Positions 8,959 to 17,283 of a DNA stretch of 64,000 nucleotides are shown in pieces. The first letter of the stretch is position 1. Every line of letters starts with the position of its first letter. This stretch comes from DTU013 sp964512095 (lineage in GTDB: Bacteria > Bacillota > Clostridia > Acetivibrionales > DTU013), in contig CAZEIH010000002.1 in the NCBI GenBank assembly GCA_964512095.1, positions 124,001-188,000 of the forward strand. Reading direction: 5' to 3'. Below the pieces are notes generated by a model, which ran no database searches, was not told the origin of the DNA, and saw only the letters and a program-made list of their open reading frames with translations. The translations under genes were made by a program, and so were the position numbers.

Positions 8959-9636
8959 TTATTTTTCAGGTATACTTGTAAGCTCAAGTCTACCATTGCC
9001 CTTTGCATAGGCAAGGAACACAGCCTGCTCTTCAGTTACCTCAAACAGTATATATTGGGGCAGCTTACTTGTCTCATCACCATCTAACAATTTCCCGTCC
9101 TCGGCAACTAATCCAGCAATCCTAATACCCTTCAGCAGCTTGACTCCGTTAGACAGCGGCGGCACTCCAACCACTCCCCCAGCCTCCGGAGGAGTGTTAT
9201 TCTCTTCACCATAGTTGGGAATATAAATCACATCAACATACTGATCCTTTGTCAGCTGCCAGGCATTTGCCTGATCACATTTTGGTTCCAGGCAAAACAG
9301 CCTGCTAGACCTATTCAGCACTTCAATCCCCTGGATAGGTTCATCCGCCAACCTGCCCTTAAGTAGCAGCTCGCCCCGGTGTATGAAATCTGCCGCTACC
9401 ATATTAGCAGCTTCATCAATACTCCTAACTGCATCCTTATGTACTGCACTACTTCCTATTTCTTTTATTTCCAGCATTTCTCCGGTTATAACAGTATTCT
9501 CGTCAATATCTCTGGCTGCAAAAACTACACTCTCCCTGACCTCATAGCCTGACGCATTTGAAATAATCATCATCTCTATTACAACAAGCAGGATGACTAT
9601 CACAAGGGCGCCACCAACCCAACCATATTTTCTCAT
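8959..9636 (-). CDS. CpaB/RcpC-like SAF-domain protein of a Tad pilus
   Basis: A 225-residue protein with one N-terminal membrane helix (about residues 5-25) followed by a SAF domain (VVFAARDIDENTVITGEMLEIKEI). This is the layout of CpaB/RcpC, a Tad pilus assembly protein facing the cell exterior. The ATG follows an AGGTG ribosome site by six bases; a GTG nine bases upstream is an alternative. It lies downstream of TadE-like and pilin genes, separated by repeat copy C. In Gram-negatives CpaB works with the secretin; here there is no outer membrane, so its role is inferred only. Confidence 0.72.
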   Translation of the reverse strand: MRKYGWVGGALVIVILLVVIEMMIISNASGYEVRESVVFAARDIDENTVITGEMLEIKEIGSSAVHKDAVRSIDEAANMVAADFIHRGELLLKGRLADEPIQGIEVLNRSSRLFCLEPKCDQANAWQLTKDQYVDVIYIPNYGEENNTPPEAGGVVGVPPLSNGVKLLKGIRIAGLVAEDGKLLDGDETSKLPQYILFEVTEEQAVFLAYAKGNGRLELTSIPEK

Positions 9637-9668
9637 ATAAAGCACCTACATATCAATATTTTTTATCA

Positions 9669-9762
9669 ATGTCTTCAGAAGACACTATCATCAAATGAAT
9701 TAGATTCCTTGGTCAGGTGGAGTTTAGTCTCCACCTGACTCCCTGAACAAAGCAAACTGACT
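9669..9762 (+). repeat. Interspersed palindromic repeat, copy C
   Basis: Contains the palindromic core GTCTTCAGAAGAC, the hairpin arms GGTGGAG/CTCCACC and the block ACTCCCTGAACAAAGC, in the same order as copy B but without the GAAGACGAATTAATT block. It lies between the TadE-like and CpaB-like genes. Confidence 0.75.
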
Positions 9763-9778
9763 ACCAAACTATCAAAGA

Positions 9779-10318
9779 TTAATTGTTCAAAGGTATCTCC
9801 GAATCAACATGAACCACAATATCTATGTGCTCCTTCCCCAGCATATTCAATATAATGCCTCTGTAAAGCGAAGGCTTAACCGGTACATTAATACTGCTGT
9901 GTACTGCTGGCTTTGTAATGACAGCCCCATCGGGACAAGTCACAGGAAAGCCAACGCTATAGACCACCAAGGACAACACCTCTACTCGTCCCTCCACGAT
10001 AGAGTCGGGCTTTGAATTCAAATCCGTTCCCAGCTTAAGATTGCGTATAAGCATTTCCTTGTATATGTCCAATGCCTCACTATAAGACAAATCTACGGTG
10101 AGCTTCCCTAAATCCTTTGCAGCCAAAGCATTATAGGCAGATATATTGGTCATGTCAATCGCATCTCTAATAACTCTTGCTTTCTCCATCAGCACGTACT
10201 TTTCCATGACTGTTGAAAAAATAGGTAAAATAACAAATACTAACATCGCTGCCATAAGAACAATTTCAGTGACAATACTTCCTTTATTACATTTAAATTT
10301 GTTCATACCTTGGAACAC
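9779..10318 (-). CDS. TadE-like pseudopilin
   Basis: A 179-residue protein with a basic N-terminus and then G-SIVTE-IVLMAAMLVFVIL, that is a prepilin-type site with glycine at -1 and glutamate at +5 in front of a hydrophobic helix. This is the TadE/TadF pattern of minor pilins. The remainder is predicted extracellular. The start is a GTG placed just after the upstream gene, with AAGG at a rather long distance; an ATG four codons later is possible. Its place after the Flp pilin and its class III prepilin motif support the call. Confidence 0.68.
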   Translation of the reverse strand: MFQGMNKFKCNKGSIVTEIVLMAAMLVFVILPIFSTVMEKYVLMEKARVIRDAIDMTNISAYNALAAKDLGKLTVDLSYSEALDIYKEMLIRNLKLGTDLNSKPDSIVEGRVEVLSLVVYSVGFPVTCPDGAVITKPAVHSSINVPVKPSLYRGIILNMLGKEHIDIVVHVDSEIPLNN

Positions 10319-10319
10319 A

Positions 10320-10697
10320 TCAGTTCACTACCTTCCTTGACATCGTCGACTTGTCATATGCTATCCTAAGAGTCACAATGCCTCTTTCCAAAAACCCAGT
10401 AATTCCATTGTAGGTATAATCACCCTCAACCCGCAGCGTTAACATACCGCCCTGTCTAGCATTTTCAGTGGCAGTTATCGTCACATTTGTCAGTCCCATA
10501 CTCTCCAGTTCCGCTTTCAGAGCCATCTTCTCAGAGCTGGACAAGCCGCCTGCATTTTCCATCTGAAGCAAGGCGCCTCTGCAAAGTATGTCAATATCAC
10601 CTTTTGCTGAAAGAGGTACAAAAAATTCTACCATATAGACCAGAATTAAAACCACAAGTATAAGCATTATTCCAGTCACCAAGGGTTTCACAGGCAT
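10320..10697 (-). CDS. Membrane-anchored protein of the Tad locus, probable minor pilin
   Basis: A protein of about 125 residues with one N-terminal membrane helix (GIMLILVVLILVYMVEFFV) and a small extracytoplasmic domain rich in beta-strand-like segments. I do not recognise a named family. Unlike its neighbours it lacks a glutamate five residues after a glycine, so processing by a prepilin peptidase is doubtful. Size, topology and position between the Flp pilin and the TadE-like gene suggest a minor pilus component. An ATG two codons upstream sits too close to the GAGAGG site. Confidence 0.6.
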   Translation of the reverse strand: MPVKPLVTGIMLILVVLILVYMVEFFVPLSAKGDIDILCRGALLQMENAGGLSSSEKMALKAELESMGLTNVTITATENARQGGMLTLRVEGDYTYNGITGFLERGIVTLRIAYDKSTMSRKVVN

Positions 10698-10715
10698 GTC
10701 CATCGTCCTCTCTAA

Positions 10716-10955
10716 TCATGCAGTAGGAAATATCCTGTTTGCAATGACATTGTCCCACCAGTCTCCTAGCCCGTTCATTATGTCTTGGGCAAATGTGCGC
10801 ATACTGGGAATGACAATAAAAGCCGCAATGATAATCGCTGCAGCTATCCCTAGCAGCTCATTCAAGCCAAACCCATCCTCTTTGGAGATAAAGCGTTTTT
10901 TGAAGAGACCATTTCTAAGATGCTGCATTCGCCTAACTAAATTTACAAATTCCAT
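10716..10955 (-). CDS. Flp-type major pilin precursor
   Basis: A 79-residue small protein, the size of Flp pilins. A positively charged leader ends in KEDG, followed by FGLNELLGIAAAIIIAAF, giving a type IVb prepilin cleavage site G|FGLNE with the conserved glutamate at +5. The tyrosine usual at +6 in Flp pilins is leucine here. It is likely the structural subunit of the pilus encoded by this locus. GGAGGG lies eight bases before the ATG; a TTG two codons upstream is less likely. No prepilin peptidase gene is visible in the window. Confidence 0.75.
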   Translation of the reverse strand: MEFVNLVRRMQHLRNGLFKKRFISKEDGFGLNELLGIAAAIIIAAFIVIPSMRTFAQDIMNGLGDWWDNVIANRIFPTA

Positions 10956-10980
10956 CTTCAACCCTCCACCTACATAATAA

Positions 10981-11886
10981 TTAATTTATGAATATCTTTC
11001 CTACTGCCTGACCTACTTCATCAAGCATAGGAATGATTATCATCGCAACCACGATAGCAACATAAACGCCAGCAGCAGCAACACTTCTGGTCCTGCAACT
11101 ATCTGTCTCCGCCTGGATATAATTAAAGTATTTTTTGAACATTATATCCTCCTGCCTGGCAAGTAGCTCCTTGTTATCCCCTGTATCTATGCCCTGCTTA
11201 AGCGCGACACACAGGGTCTCAGCTTCATGGGTGTCAAAATTGGACCTGAACTCCTCAATTGCAATATCAATATCAAGGGTCAACTCATATCTTGCAGCCA
11301 ATTTGACAAGTATACCCCTGAGCTCATTATCATCAGTCACCTCATAAACCGTCCTTATAGCATCCGTCGGTTTCACGCCTGAAGATATCTGATTGTGAAG
11401 GTATTTATATATCTTGTATATATGCTTTTGAAACCGAAGATTCACCCTTCGTTTGTTTGACGCTACCGCATTCTCCAGGATTGAGTTAATAAGTATGACT
11501 AACATAAGTGGTCTTATCAAATCAGGAAAATTAGTACAGAAAGCTATAATAAAAACAATCCCTGAGAGAGCATATTTTACAAGCATGTAAACCACAGGTG
11601 CATATTCACCTCTGTAGCCGGCTCGTTTCAGCTTTATGCAGGCCCTTCGGTATAATTTGCCCTTATCCAACCTTTTATCCCAAGCCTCCATCCCCTGTTG
11701 GACAAACATAGAACATCGTTTATATACCGATAAGCCGGGGTTTCTAGCTCCCAGGGCTTCAGCAACACGTTTAGAGCCCACTATAGTCAATCGCTTCGAT
11801 AGGAAAATCCCCAAAATCACATTTACAGCACCTAGAAGAAGAAACATTATGCTGTTGTCTTTGTACAACAATAAAATATTCTCCAA
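10981..11886 (-). CDS. tadC: Tad pilus inner-membrane platform protein TadC
   Basis: A 301-residue T2SSF-type membrane protein. It has an N-terminal membrane helix, a paired helix region around residues 103-140, a cytoplasmic four-helix T2SSF domain (IYKYLHNQISSGVKPTDAIRTV) and a C-terminal helix (GVYVAIVVAMIIIPML). With TadB it should form the platform on which TadA acts to extrude pilin. It is separated from tadB by six bases. Confidence 0.85.
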   Translation of the reverse strand: MENILLLYKDNSIMFLLLGAVNVILGIFLSKRLTIVGSKRVAEALGARNPGLSVYKRCSMFVQQGMEAWDKRLDKGKLYRRACIKLKRAGYRGEYAPVVYMLVKYALSGIVFIIAFCTNFPDLIRPLMLVILINSILENAVASNKRRVNLRFQKHIYKIYKYLHNQISSGVKPTDAIRTVYEVTDDNELRGILVKLAARYELTLDIDIAIEEFRSNFDTHEAETLCVALKQGIDTGDNKELLARQEDIMFKKYFNYIQAETDSCRTRSVAAAGVYVAIVVAMIIIPMLDEVGQAVGKIFIN

Positions 11887-11892
11887 AATATA

Positions 11893-12867
11893 TCACCCCT
11901 GATTTCTAAACCTGGTTATACCAGCAGTTAGATAAAAGCCAAAAGCATACATACCGCTAAACACCATCAACAGTAGCTTACCCGTGATAGTGTCCAGATA
12001 GAAGCCACTAACCTGGGGAGATAGCTTTATGAAAAAGTATCCAATACCCAGTACGGCAAACATGATAAAATATATCAGCAGTCTGTCCTTATATGTGGAA
12101 ATCTTTCGTCTGTTATACTCTTCGTCTATCTTGTAAAACTGGTTTTCAAGATTCGACAGTAGCTTTATAATGTCCCCCCTATGGCGGATACTGAGCTTGA
12201 CGTTAACGATGAAGTCCCTAAACTGCAAGTCATCCACCTTCATTTGCAATATATCAAGAGCCTCCCATGGATCCATGCCGCGATTCACTTGAATAACCAT
12301 ATCTCTTATAAATGTCTGTAACGGCTCCCCAATATTTGATGAAAGAGATTTTTCAAAGGCATATACGATATCCTCCTTGACAGCACACCATCTACTAAGA
12401 ACAGAAATGTATTCTGCCAACCTTCTCCTAATAGTCTCTGCGTTATACCTAGAAAGCAACTCTAACACAAATAATGGTGCAATTGAGAGTATAGCGCTTA
12501 TAACAGCTGATGAAGGGAAAAATCTCAGGAGGCTGTATACGGGTCGGTATACAGCGACGAATATCAATATGATCATAAGAATCAATATGTAAACATTCAT
12601 AAAGGGTAGGTAATGCCTGATATTCGATTTCTCAATATACAATAATTCTATTCGTTCCAGTAGATTCATACCTCCATAATAGCTTGTCCCTCCTTCGCCG
12701 TACCCCTCCCTAGCCTGTATTCTGCTGGCGTGTTTGATGGGCTCCTTTATCTTTTTCATGAGCCAATCCTTAAGTCGAACAAATAAAACCGATAGATTAA
12801 AATTCTTAGCAACAACCACTGCTAACAAAATATTGGCGCATAGAAGCAACCCTGAAATTATTTTCAA
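11893..12867 (-). CDS. tadB: Tad pilus inner-membrane platform protein TadB
   Basis: A T2SSF-type membrane protein of about 324 residues: an N-terminal hydrophobic segment, a pair of helices (residues about 90-140), a cytoplasmic T2SSF domain with the characteristic VNRGMDPWEALDIL, and C-terminal helices. The start used is a TTG that follows GGGGTGA at good spacing and lies five bases after the tadA stop. Using the longer ATG frame (to 12945) would overlap tadA by 74 bases without a ribosome site. It is paired with TadC. Confidence 0.83.
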   Translation of the reverse strand: MKIISGLLLCANILLAVVVAKNFNLSVLFVRLKDWLMKKIKEPIKHASRIQAREGYGEGGTSYYGGMNLLERIELLYIEKSNIRHYLPFMNVYILILMIILIFVAVYRPVYSLLRFFPSSAVISAILSIAPLFVLELLSRYNAETIRRRLAEYISVLSRWCAVKEDIVYAFEKSLSSNIGEPLQTFIRDMVIQVNRGMDPWEALDILQMKVDDLQFRDFIVNVKLSIRHRGDIIKLLSNLENQFYKIDEEYNRRKISTYKDRLLIYFIMFAVLGIGYFFIKLSPQVSGFYLDTITGKLLLMVFSGMYAFGFYLTAGITRFRNQG

Positions 12868-12871
12868 ATTT

Positions 12872-14062
12872 TCACCCCTCACTGGCACAATATAGCCTAT
12901 TGTAAACAAAGGCATCCTCAGCGTTGTTGTATTCACATACCTCAAGAATCTCCACCACTCGGAATTCTTTAAGATAAATGATGATATTTATACTTCTGCC
13001 CAGCATATCCTTTATTGTCTTTTCACTTTCGCTAATTTTTGCGCCCTTACTAAGGGTAAGCAGTCTAGCAAGTGCGTCACCTGCGCTTTCGGAATGGGTA
13101 GTAGCAATCCCCCTGTGTCCTGAAAAAGCTGCTTTTATAAACTCCCAGGCTTCATCACCCGTTATCTCTCCTACACAATATGTGTCAAGGGACATAGTAA
13201 GGCCGTCTCGAACTAAGTCCTTCAATGTAACAGGCCTTCCACCATCATTCTGTTTCTTTACACGCTGCTCGATACAATAAGGCTTATCCGGGTAGATCTC
13301 TGCATCAGATTCAACTATTAGTACTCTCTCCATCTCTGGCAGAGTATTTAAGAAGGCACGCAACAGTGTTGTTTTGCCTGCCGCCCCTTTCCCGCAGAAT
13401 AATACTGATGCATCACTACTTGCAAGCCTTTCAAGCATCTCGATAAGCTTACTATTAAGCATTCCAAGCTTCTGTAAATCCCTTAGCGTATAGCTGTCCT
13501 TTCGGTGCTTTCTAATACTGATGGCAGGGCTTGATATGTTTCTAGGTTTTATAGAAACATTAATCCTTAACCTATTTTTTTCGTCCGTTACCCTACAATG
13601 GCTGTCATTTTCATTCAATATCCCCCCGTTACGGACAGCAACAAGCTTACAATATGTATCAAATATTTTCTCGCTACCAAAATTCACGGGTATTTTACTA
13701 CGGACTCCATGCCGTTTTATCACAAACTGATTATAAAATGTTCCGTCGATATCAGTAATATCCTCTTCATCAATATAAGGCTGCAATTCACCATATCCGA
13801 ACATAAAGTCAAATACCTTTCTTATCAGTTCATCTCTGTTAAATCCAAAATGATACCTGTGCATATCAATATCCTTAATTATTTCCGTCTCAAGAACACT
13901 CCTTGAAATACGCCCAGCAGACACATCTGCCACTAAAGCCGGACATTCTCTAAGAATATCATTTGTGATGCTGGATATGATTGTATTCATATCTCCTATG
14001 TTTTTAGAATTAATGTTATGGCTTTCATAAAACAATTTGTTGTGGGACTTTACTATTGGCAT
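12872..14062 (-). CDS. tadA: Tad pilus assembly ATPase TadA/CpaF (secretion ATPase)
   Basis: A hexameric secretion ATPase of the TadA/VirB11 class, 396 residues, which drives pilus extension from the cytoplasm. It has an N-terminal helical domain (GELQPYIDEEDITDI), Walker A ASVLFCGKGAAGKTTLLRA, the Asp-box-like VLIVESDAEIY, Walker B-like TYCVGEITGDEAWEF and the His box GIATTHSESAGDALARL. Walker A has GKGAAGKT instead of the commoner GGTGSGKT but keeps GKT. AGGAGGG precedes the ATG; the frame is open 45 codons further, overlapping the kinase gene. Confidence 0.92.
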   Translation of the reverse strand: MPIVKSHNKLFYESHNINSKNIGDMNTIISSITNDILRECPALVADVSAGRISRSVLETEIIKDIDMHRYHFGFNRDELIRKVFDFMFGYGELQPYIDEEDITDIDGTFYNQFVIKRHGVRSKIPVNFGSEKIFDTYCKLVAVRNGGILNENDSHCRVTDEKNRLRINVSIKPRNISSPAISIRKHRKDSYTLRDLQKLGMLNSKLIEMLERLASSDASVLFCGKGAAGKTTLLRAFLNTLPEMERVLIVESDAEIYPDKPYCIEQRVKKQNDGGRPVTLKDLVRDGLTMSLDTYCVGEITGDEAWEFIKAAFSGHRGIATTHSESAGDALARLLTLSKGAKISESEKTIKDMLGRSINIIIYLKEFRVVEILEVCEYNNAEDAFVYNRLYCASEG

Positions 14063-14066
14063 ACTA

Positions 14067-16022
14067 TTAACCCTCCTGAGTGATATCCTTTTTGCTTTTA
14101 GAAGCGGTAAAAATATCTGTAAACAGCTGTATTGCCTTCTGTAGCGGGCCAATCGCAGGTACCAGCCCGAGTTTTTCATGTATGCTGTAATATTCATTTA
14201 ATATTTCCTTTTCCATATGGAAGGAATACGCTCCATTCAGATTCCTGTACATTGCTCGTTTTCCGCTGGGGGAGATTCTTCCAATGAGATTATCTTGTGT
14301 CGCCTGTCTAACCTCAGCCTCACTCATATCAGATCCTTTATCATGTTCAAAGAGAACAAACCTGGTATTCTCCAGTGGCAGGTGCTGCTTATCGTTTAAA
14401 AAAGCTATATATGAGTTGAATTCACGTAGGCATGTAACATTTCCCCTGACAGCTGCAATATTGATATCTGATTTCAACAAAGCAGATAATGTGAAAGCAT
14501 CATATATAGAGCGATTTACTAGCAAAACTGTGATATCAAAGCTACGGTAGCATTTTTCTATTAGCTGGGGTAAACTATCCTCGCTATAGTACTCATAATT
14601 CTCCAACCTAAAATTTCCTGTGATGATATACAGGTTCTTCATTTCCTTCTTAACTATGGCAGCCTGCTTAAGCAAAGCTGAAGATAGAATGCCTCTGTTG
14701 ATGGCATCCATTACCATGTCAAGCCCAGAGTGACCTAATATTTCTGATTCATTTCCCTTGACTGGATACCTTCCTGTATTGAGGATAATATCTGATTTGG
14801 GTGCCAGCAGATCAATATCTGCCAGAAGTACTTCGCTGCCCGTGTATTTGGCGGCAGTATAAGCAAGCTCACATCCAAACTCAGCATTGTCCCATACAGC
14901 TATAACTAGTCTCTTGAAGCTTCTCTTTGGATTCGCCCCTTGTTCAAAAGCCCTTTTAGTATTGTTAGAATTTGTATTGTTAGAATTTGCAACGTTGCAT
15001 CTTCGCGTTTTAACTTTCTTCTTTCCTATAGCTGATTTCATGCGACCGTCGACACCATTTCCTTCATTAGTCAGGCCACTAACTCCTGCTATCTCTCTAT
15101 TACCGGTGCATATATCACTTTTGCCATCACAACCATAACCAACCTGCCCAGTGTCATCTCCCATCCGCTCCTCTCCAACGCGCCTATTGACAAATGTATC
15201 CCTGCTGTACTCACCCCAATTATTACCCCTTCCTACCAGACAATGGCCCTGAAATTCTATTAGCTCTGCCATCAGCTCAGATACACTCTGATAACGTTCT
15301 GTCATTGTTTCACAGGTACATTTGTCTATTATCGCCTCTAAATCTGCTGAAAGCTGCTGATTATAGTATCTAATAGGCCTAAGCTTATATGGAGCCACCA
15401 CAGGGCTTTTCCCAGTCAACAGATGATGTAGTGTAACACCAAAACTGTAAATATCAGATACTGCACTAGTCTGACCAGTCCCGAACTGCTCGGGAGCAGC
15501 ATACCCTCTCGTTCCTATATAAACTGTGTCTGCATCGGATTGGGGCTTATACTCACGAGCAGTACCAAAATCAATCAGCATAAGCTTTCCTTTTTCAGTC
15601 AGTATTATATTTGAGGGCTTGATATCTCTGTAAATAATTGGGTTGGGTTTAATTGAGTGCAGATAATCCAAGGCCTTGCACAGTTGAATTGCCCAATCGA
15701 CAACAATTTCCTCTTCAAACCTTCCCTCCTCAGCAAGCTTTTTATCAAGGGAAACACCTTCTATGAAATCCGATATCATATAAAGATAACCATCCTCTTC
15801 TATGATGTCAAAAAGCCTAGGCAATGCCGGGTGGCGCAGCTTTTTAAGCAAATTAGGCTCTGCTGCCAGGTTGATTTGCATATCAGCCATCATATTGATT
15901 TCCTTAATAGCCCAGTAAGTGTCTGTATTGATGTTTCTGGCCAAATAAACAGTACCCATACCGCCCTTGCCTAATATCCCCTCTACAATATATCGTTCAT
16001 CAAAAAAATCTCCTACCTGCAT
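14067..16022 (-). CDS. Ser/Thr protein kinase fused to a degenerate TadZ/CpaE-like (MinD-fold) domain
   Basis: A 651-residue protein heading the tad operon. Residues about 10-270 are a PknB-type kinase with the motifs GKGGMGTVY, AIKE, YRDIKPSNIIL (Tyr for His in the HRD motif), DFGTAREY and GYAAPEQ; all catalytic residues are present. After an Asn/Ser-rich linker, residues about 370-640 resemble the MinD/ParA fold of TadZ/CpaE (GSEVLLADIDLLAPKSDII and DITVLLVNRSIYDAFTLSALL), but the Walker A position reads WDNAEFGCELAY, without GK(T/S). TadZ proteins help place Tad pili at the cell pole, so the fusion may couple a signal to pilus localisation. There is no transmembrane helix or PASTA domain. 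GGAGGGACGGC precedes the ATG. The TadZ assignment rests on fold-like patterns and context. Confidence 0.82.
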   Translation of the reverse strand: MQVGDFFDERYIVEGILGKGGMGTVYLARNINTDTYWAIKEINMMADMQINLAAEPNLLKKLRHPALPRLFDIIEEDGYLYMISDFIEGVSLDKKLAEEGRFEEEIVVDWAIQLCKALDYLHSIKPNPIIYRDIKPSNIILTEKGKLMLIDFGTAREYKPQSDADTVYIGTRGYAAPEQFGTGQTSAVSDIYSFGVTLHHLLTGKSPVVAPYKLRPIRYYNQQLSADLEAIIDKCTCETMTERYQSVSELMAELIEFQGHCLVGRGNNWGEYSRDTFVNRRVGEERMGDDTGQVGYGCDGKSDICTGNREIAGVSGLTNEGNGVDGRMKSAIGKKKVKTRRCNVANSNNTNSNNTKRAFEQGANPKRSFKRLVIAVWDNAEFGCELAYTAAKYTGSEVLLADIDLLAPKSDIILNTGRYPVKGNESEILGHSGLDMVMDAINRGILSSALLKQAAIVKKEMKNLYIITGNFRLENYEYYSEDSLPQLIEKCYRSFDITVLLVNRSIYDAFTLSALLKSDINIAAVRGNVTCLREFNSYIAFLNDKQHLPLENTRFVLFEHDKGSDMSEAEVRQATQDNLIGRISPSGKRAMYRNLNGAYSFHMEKEILNEYYSIHEKLGLVPAIGPLQKAIQLFTDIFTASKSKKDITQEG

Positions 16023-16103
16023 GCCGTCCCTCCACAAATCAAGCGATATTATTCCTATCATTTTGAATGTCTTACATTTTATTGCATTTGTAAGATGTGA
16101 CTG

Positions 16104-16109
16104 ATTCTA
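16104..16109 (-). promoter_or_regulatory. Extended -10 promoter of the kinase-tad operon
   Basis: On the minus strand TGATAGAAT forms an extended -10 about 80 bases before the kinase start, with a weak -35 (ATGGAA, 18-base spacer). Between it and the gene, at about 16070-16095, an inverted repeat TCTTACA/TGTAAGA could be an operator. The remaining bases to 16254 are AT-rich without a gene. Confidence 0.4.
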
Positions 16110-16254
16110 TCATAATTTTAATTCTTTTTCCATACTTTTTTGTTAAATTTTTCTTATTTAATGTATAAAAGTTCGGCAGATACAGCAATTATGCAGTAAA
16201 CAAGACATGAACTAATTTGTTAGCCGTTGGGAAATAATGTTAATTTGAAATGTG

Positions 16255-17127
16255 TTAAAAATCTATATTGAAATCTGGAATAAACTCTTCAGACGCAGAT
16301 TCGCGCTCCTGCACAAAACCATTCAATCCAAGCTTCACAAATCTGCTGACGACCTTATCATACTCATGTCGAGTTATTCGCCTACCGATTTTACTATGAC
16401 CCAAGGCCAGATTACAGGGTACATACTGGCTCATCAGACTTACATACACATCTTCAGGCAGATTGGCAGCAATCCAGTCAAGAATTCTTAGCGTTTCTGT
16501 TGTATGACCAGGAAGCACCAGATGCCTTATTATGACACCTTTTTTCATCACACCCTCAGTATCAAATTGAGGTGCCCCTTTTTGTCTATACATTTCCAGT
16601 ATCGCAACTGATGCACATGTAAAATAGTCATAAGCCCCTGAATACTCTTTAGAAAGTTCAGGGCAAATATACTTCATATCGGGCAGATAAATATCCACCA
16701 TATCTTCAAGCAGTCGGAGCTGCTCTAAACAATCATACCCATTTGTATTATATACTACCGGAATGTCAAGCGATCCCTTTGTCAAGCTGAGGGCTTCTTT
16801 AATCGCTAGAGTAAAATGAGTCGGCGTCACAAGATTGATATTGTGGGCGCCACTATCCCTTAGGGACATAAAAATATCAGCCAACTCCCTAACAGTCACT
16901 TCTCGTCCTTTTCCCATATGGCTAATTTCATGATTCTGGCAATAGATGCATTTCAAGTTGCATCCCGAAAAAAACACTGCGCCTGAGCCCCTTTTACCGC
17001 TAATACAGGGCTCCTCCCACATATGTAGAAAAGCTTGTGCAATGACAGGAGCTTCAGCCATTCCGCAAAATCCCTTTTCATTTGCTCTGTCAACATTACA
17101 TTTTCTTGGGCAAATATTACACAGCAT
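16255..17127 (-). CDS. Radical SAM protein, PflA-activase-like (COG1313 type)
   Basis: A 290-residue radical SAM enzyme. The cluster-binding motif is C56-N-L-K-C60-I-Y-C63, following the PFL-activase-like segment GAVFFSGCNLKCIYC. An additional N-terminal cysteine set (C3, C6, C10, C21, in LCNICPRKC and GFCG) is typical of this uncharacterised branch, which is related to pyruvate formate-lyase activating enzymes and AmmeMemoRadiSam partners. The substrate is unknown, and no glycyl-radical enzyme gene lies next to it. It is divergent from the hydrolase gene. Confidence 0.88.
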   Translation of the reverse strand: MLCNICPRKCNVDRANEKGFCGMAEAPVIAQAFLHMWEEPCISGKRGSGAVFFSGCNLKCIYCQNHEISHMGKGREVTVRELADIFMSLRDSGAHNINLVTPTHFTLAIKEALSLTKGSLDIPVVYNTNGYDCLEQLRLLEDMVDIYLPDMKYICPELSKEYSGAYDYFTCASVAILEMYRQKGAPQFDTEGVMKKGVIIRHLVLPGHTTETLRILDWIAANLPEDVYVSLMSQYVPCNLALGHSKIGRRITRHEYDKVVSRFVKLGLNGFVQERESASEEFIPDFNIDF

Positions 17128-17283
17128 ATTTAATCCACACTTTATCGTAGTTCCTGTTCCTCTAGTATTTGTCTTCCATTACCACTTTCTAGCTTGCAAT
17201 TAACCTTTACAACACATACAATAAAAAATATAATAATGATAAATGTTACATATGTCAATATTACGGTTGAAAGGATTGGGTAT

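Noticed and set aside
9189..9230. tRNA genes and insertion sequences anywhere in the window
   Set aside because: No cloverleaf with TTCRA-type T-loop and CCA end, and no transposase-like frame, was found; the given position is only a representative GC-variable spot that was examined.
12865..12945. Longer TadB start overlapping tadA by 74 bases
   Set aside because: No ribosome site there; a TTG with GGGGTGA at good spacing lies just after the tadA stop.
14063..14197. Longer TadA start inside the kinase gene
   Set aside because: The ATG at 14062 has AGGAGGG; the upstream codons are the kinase 3' end read in another frame.
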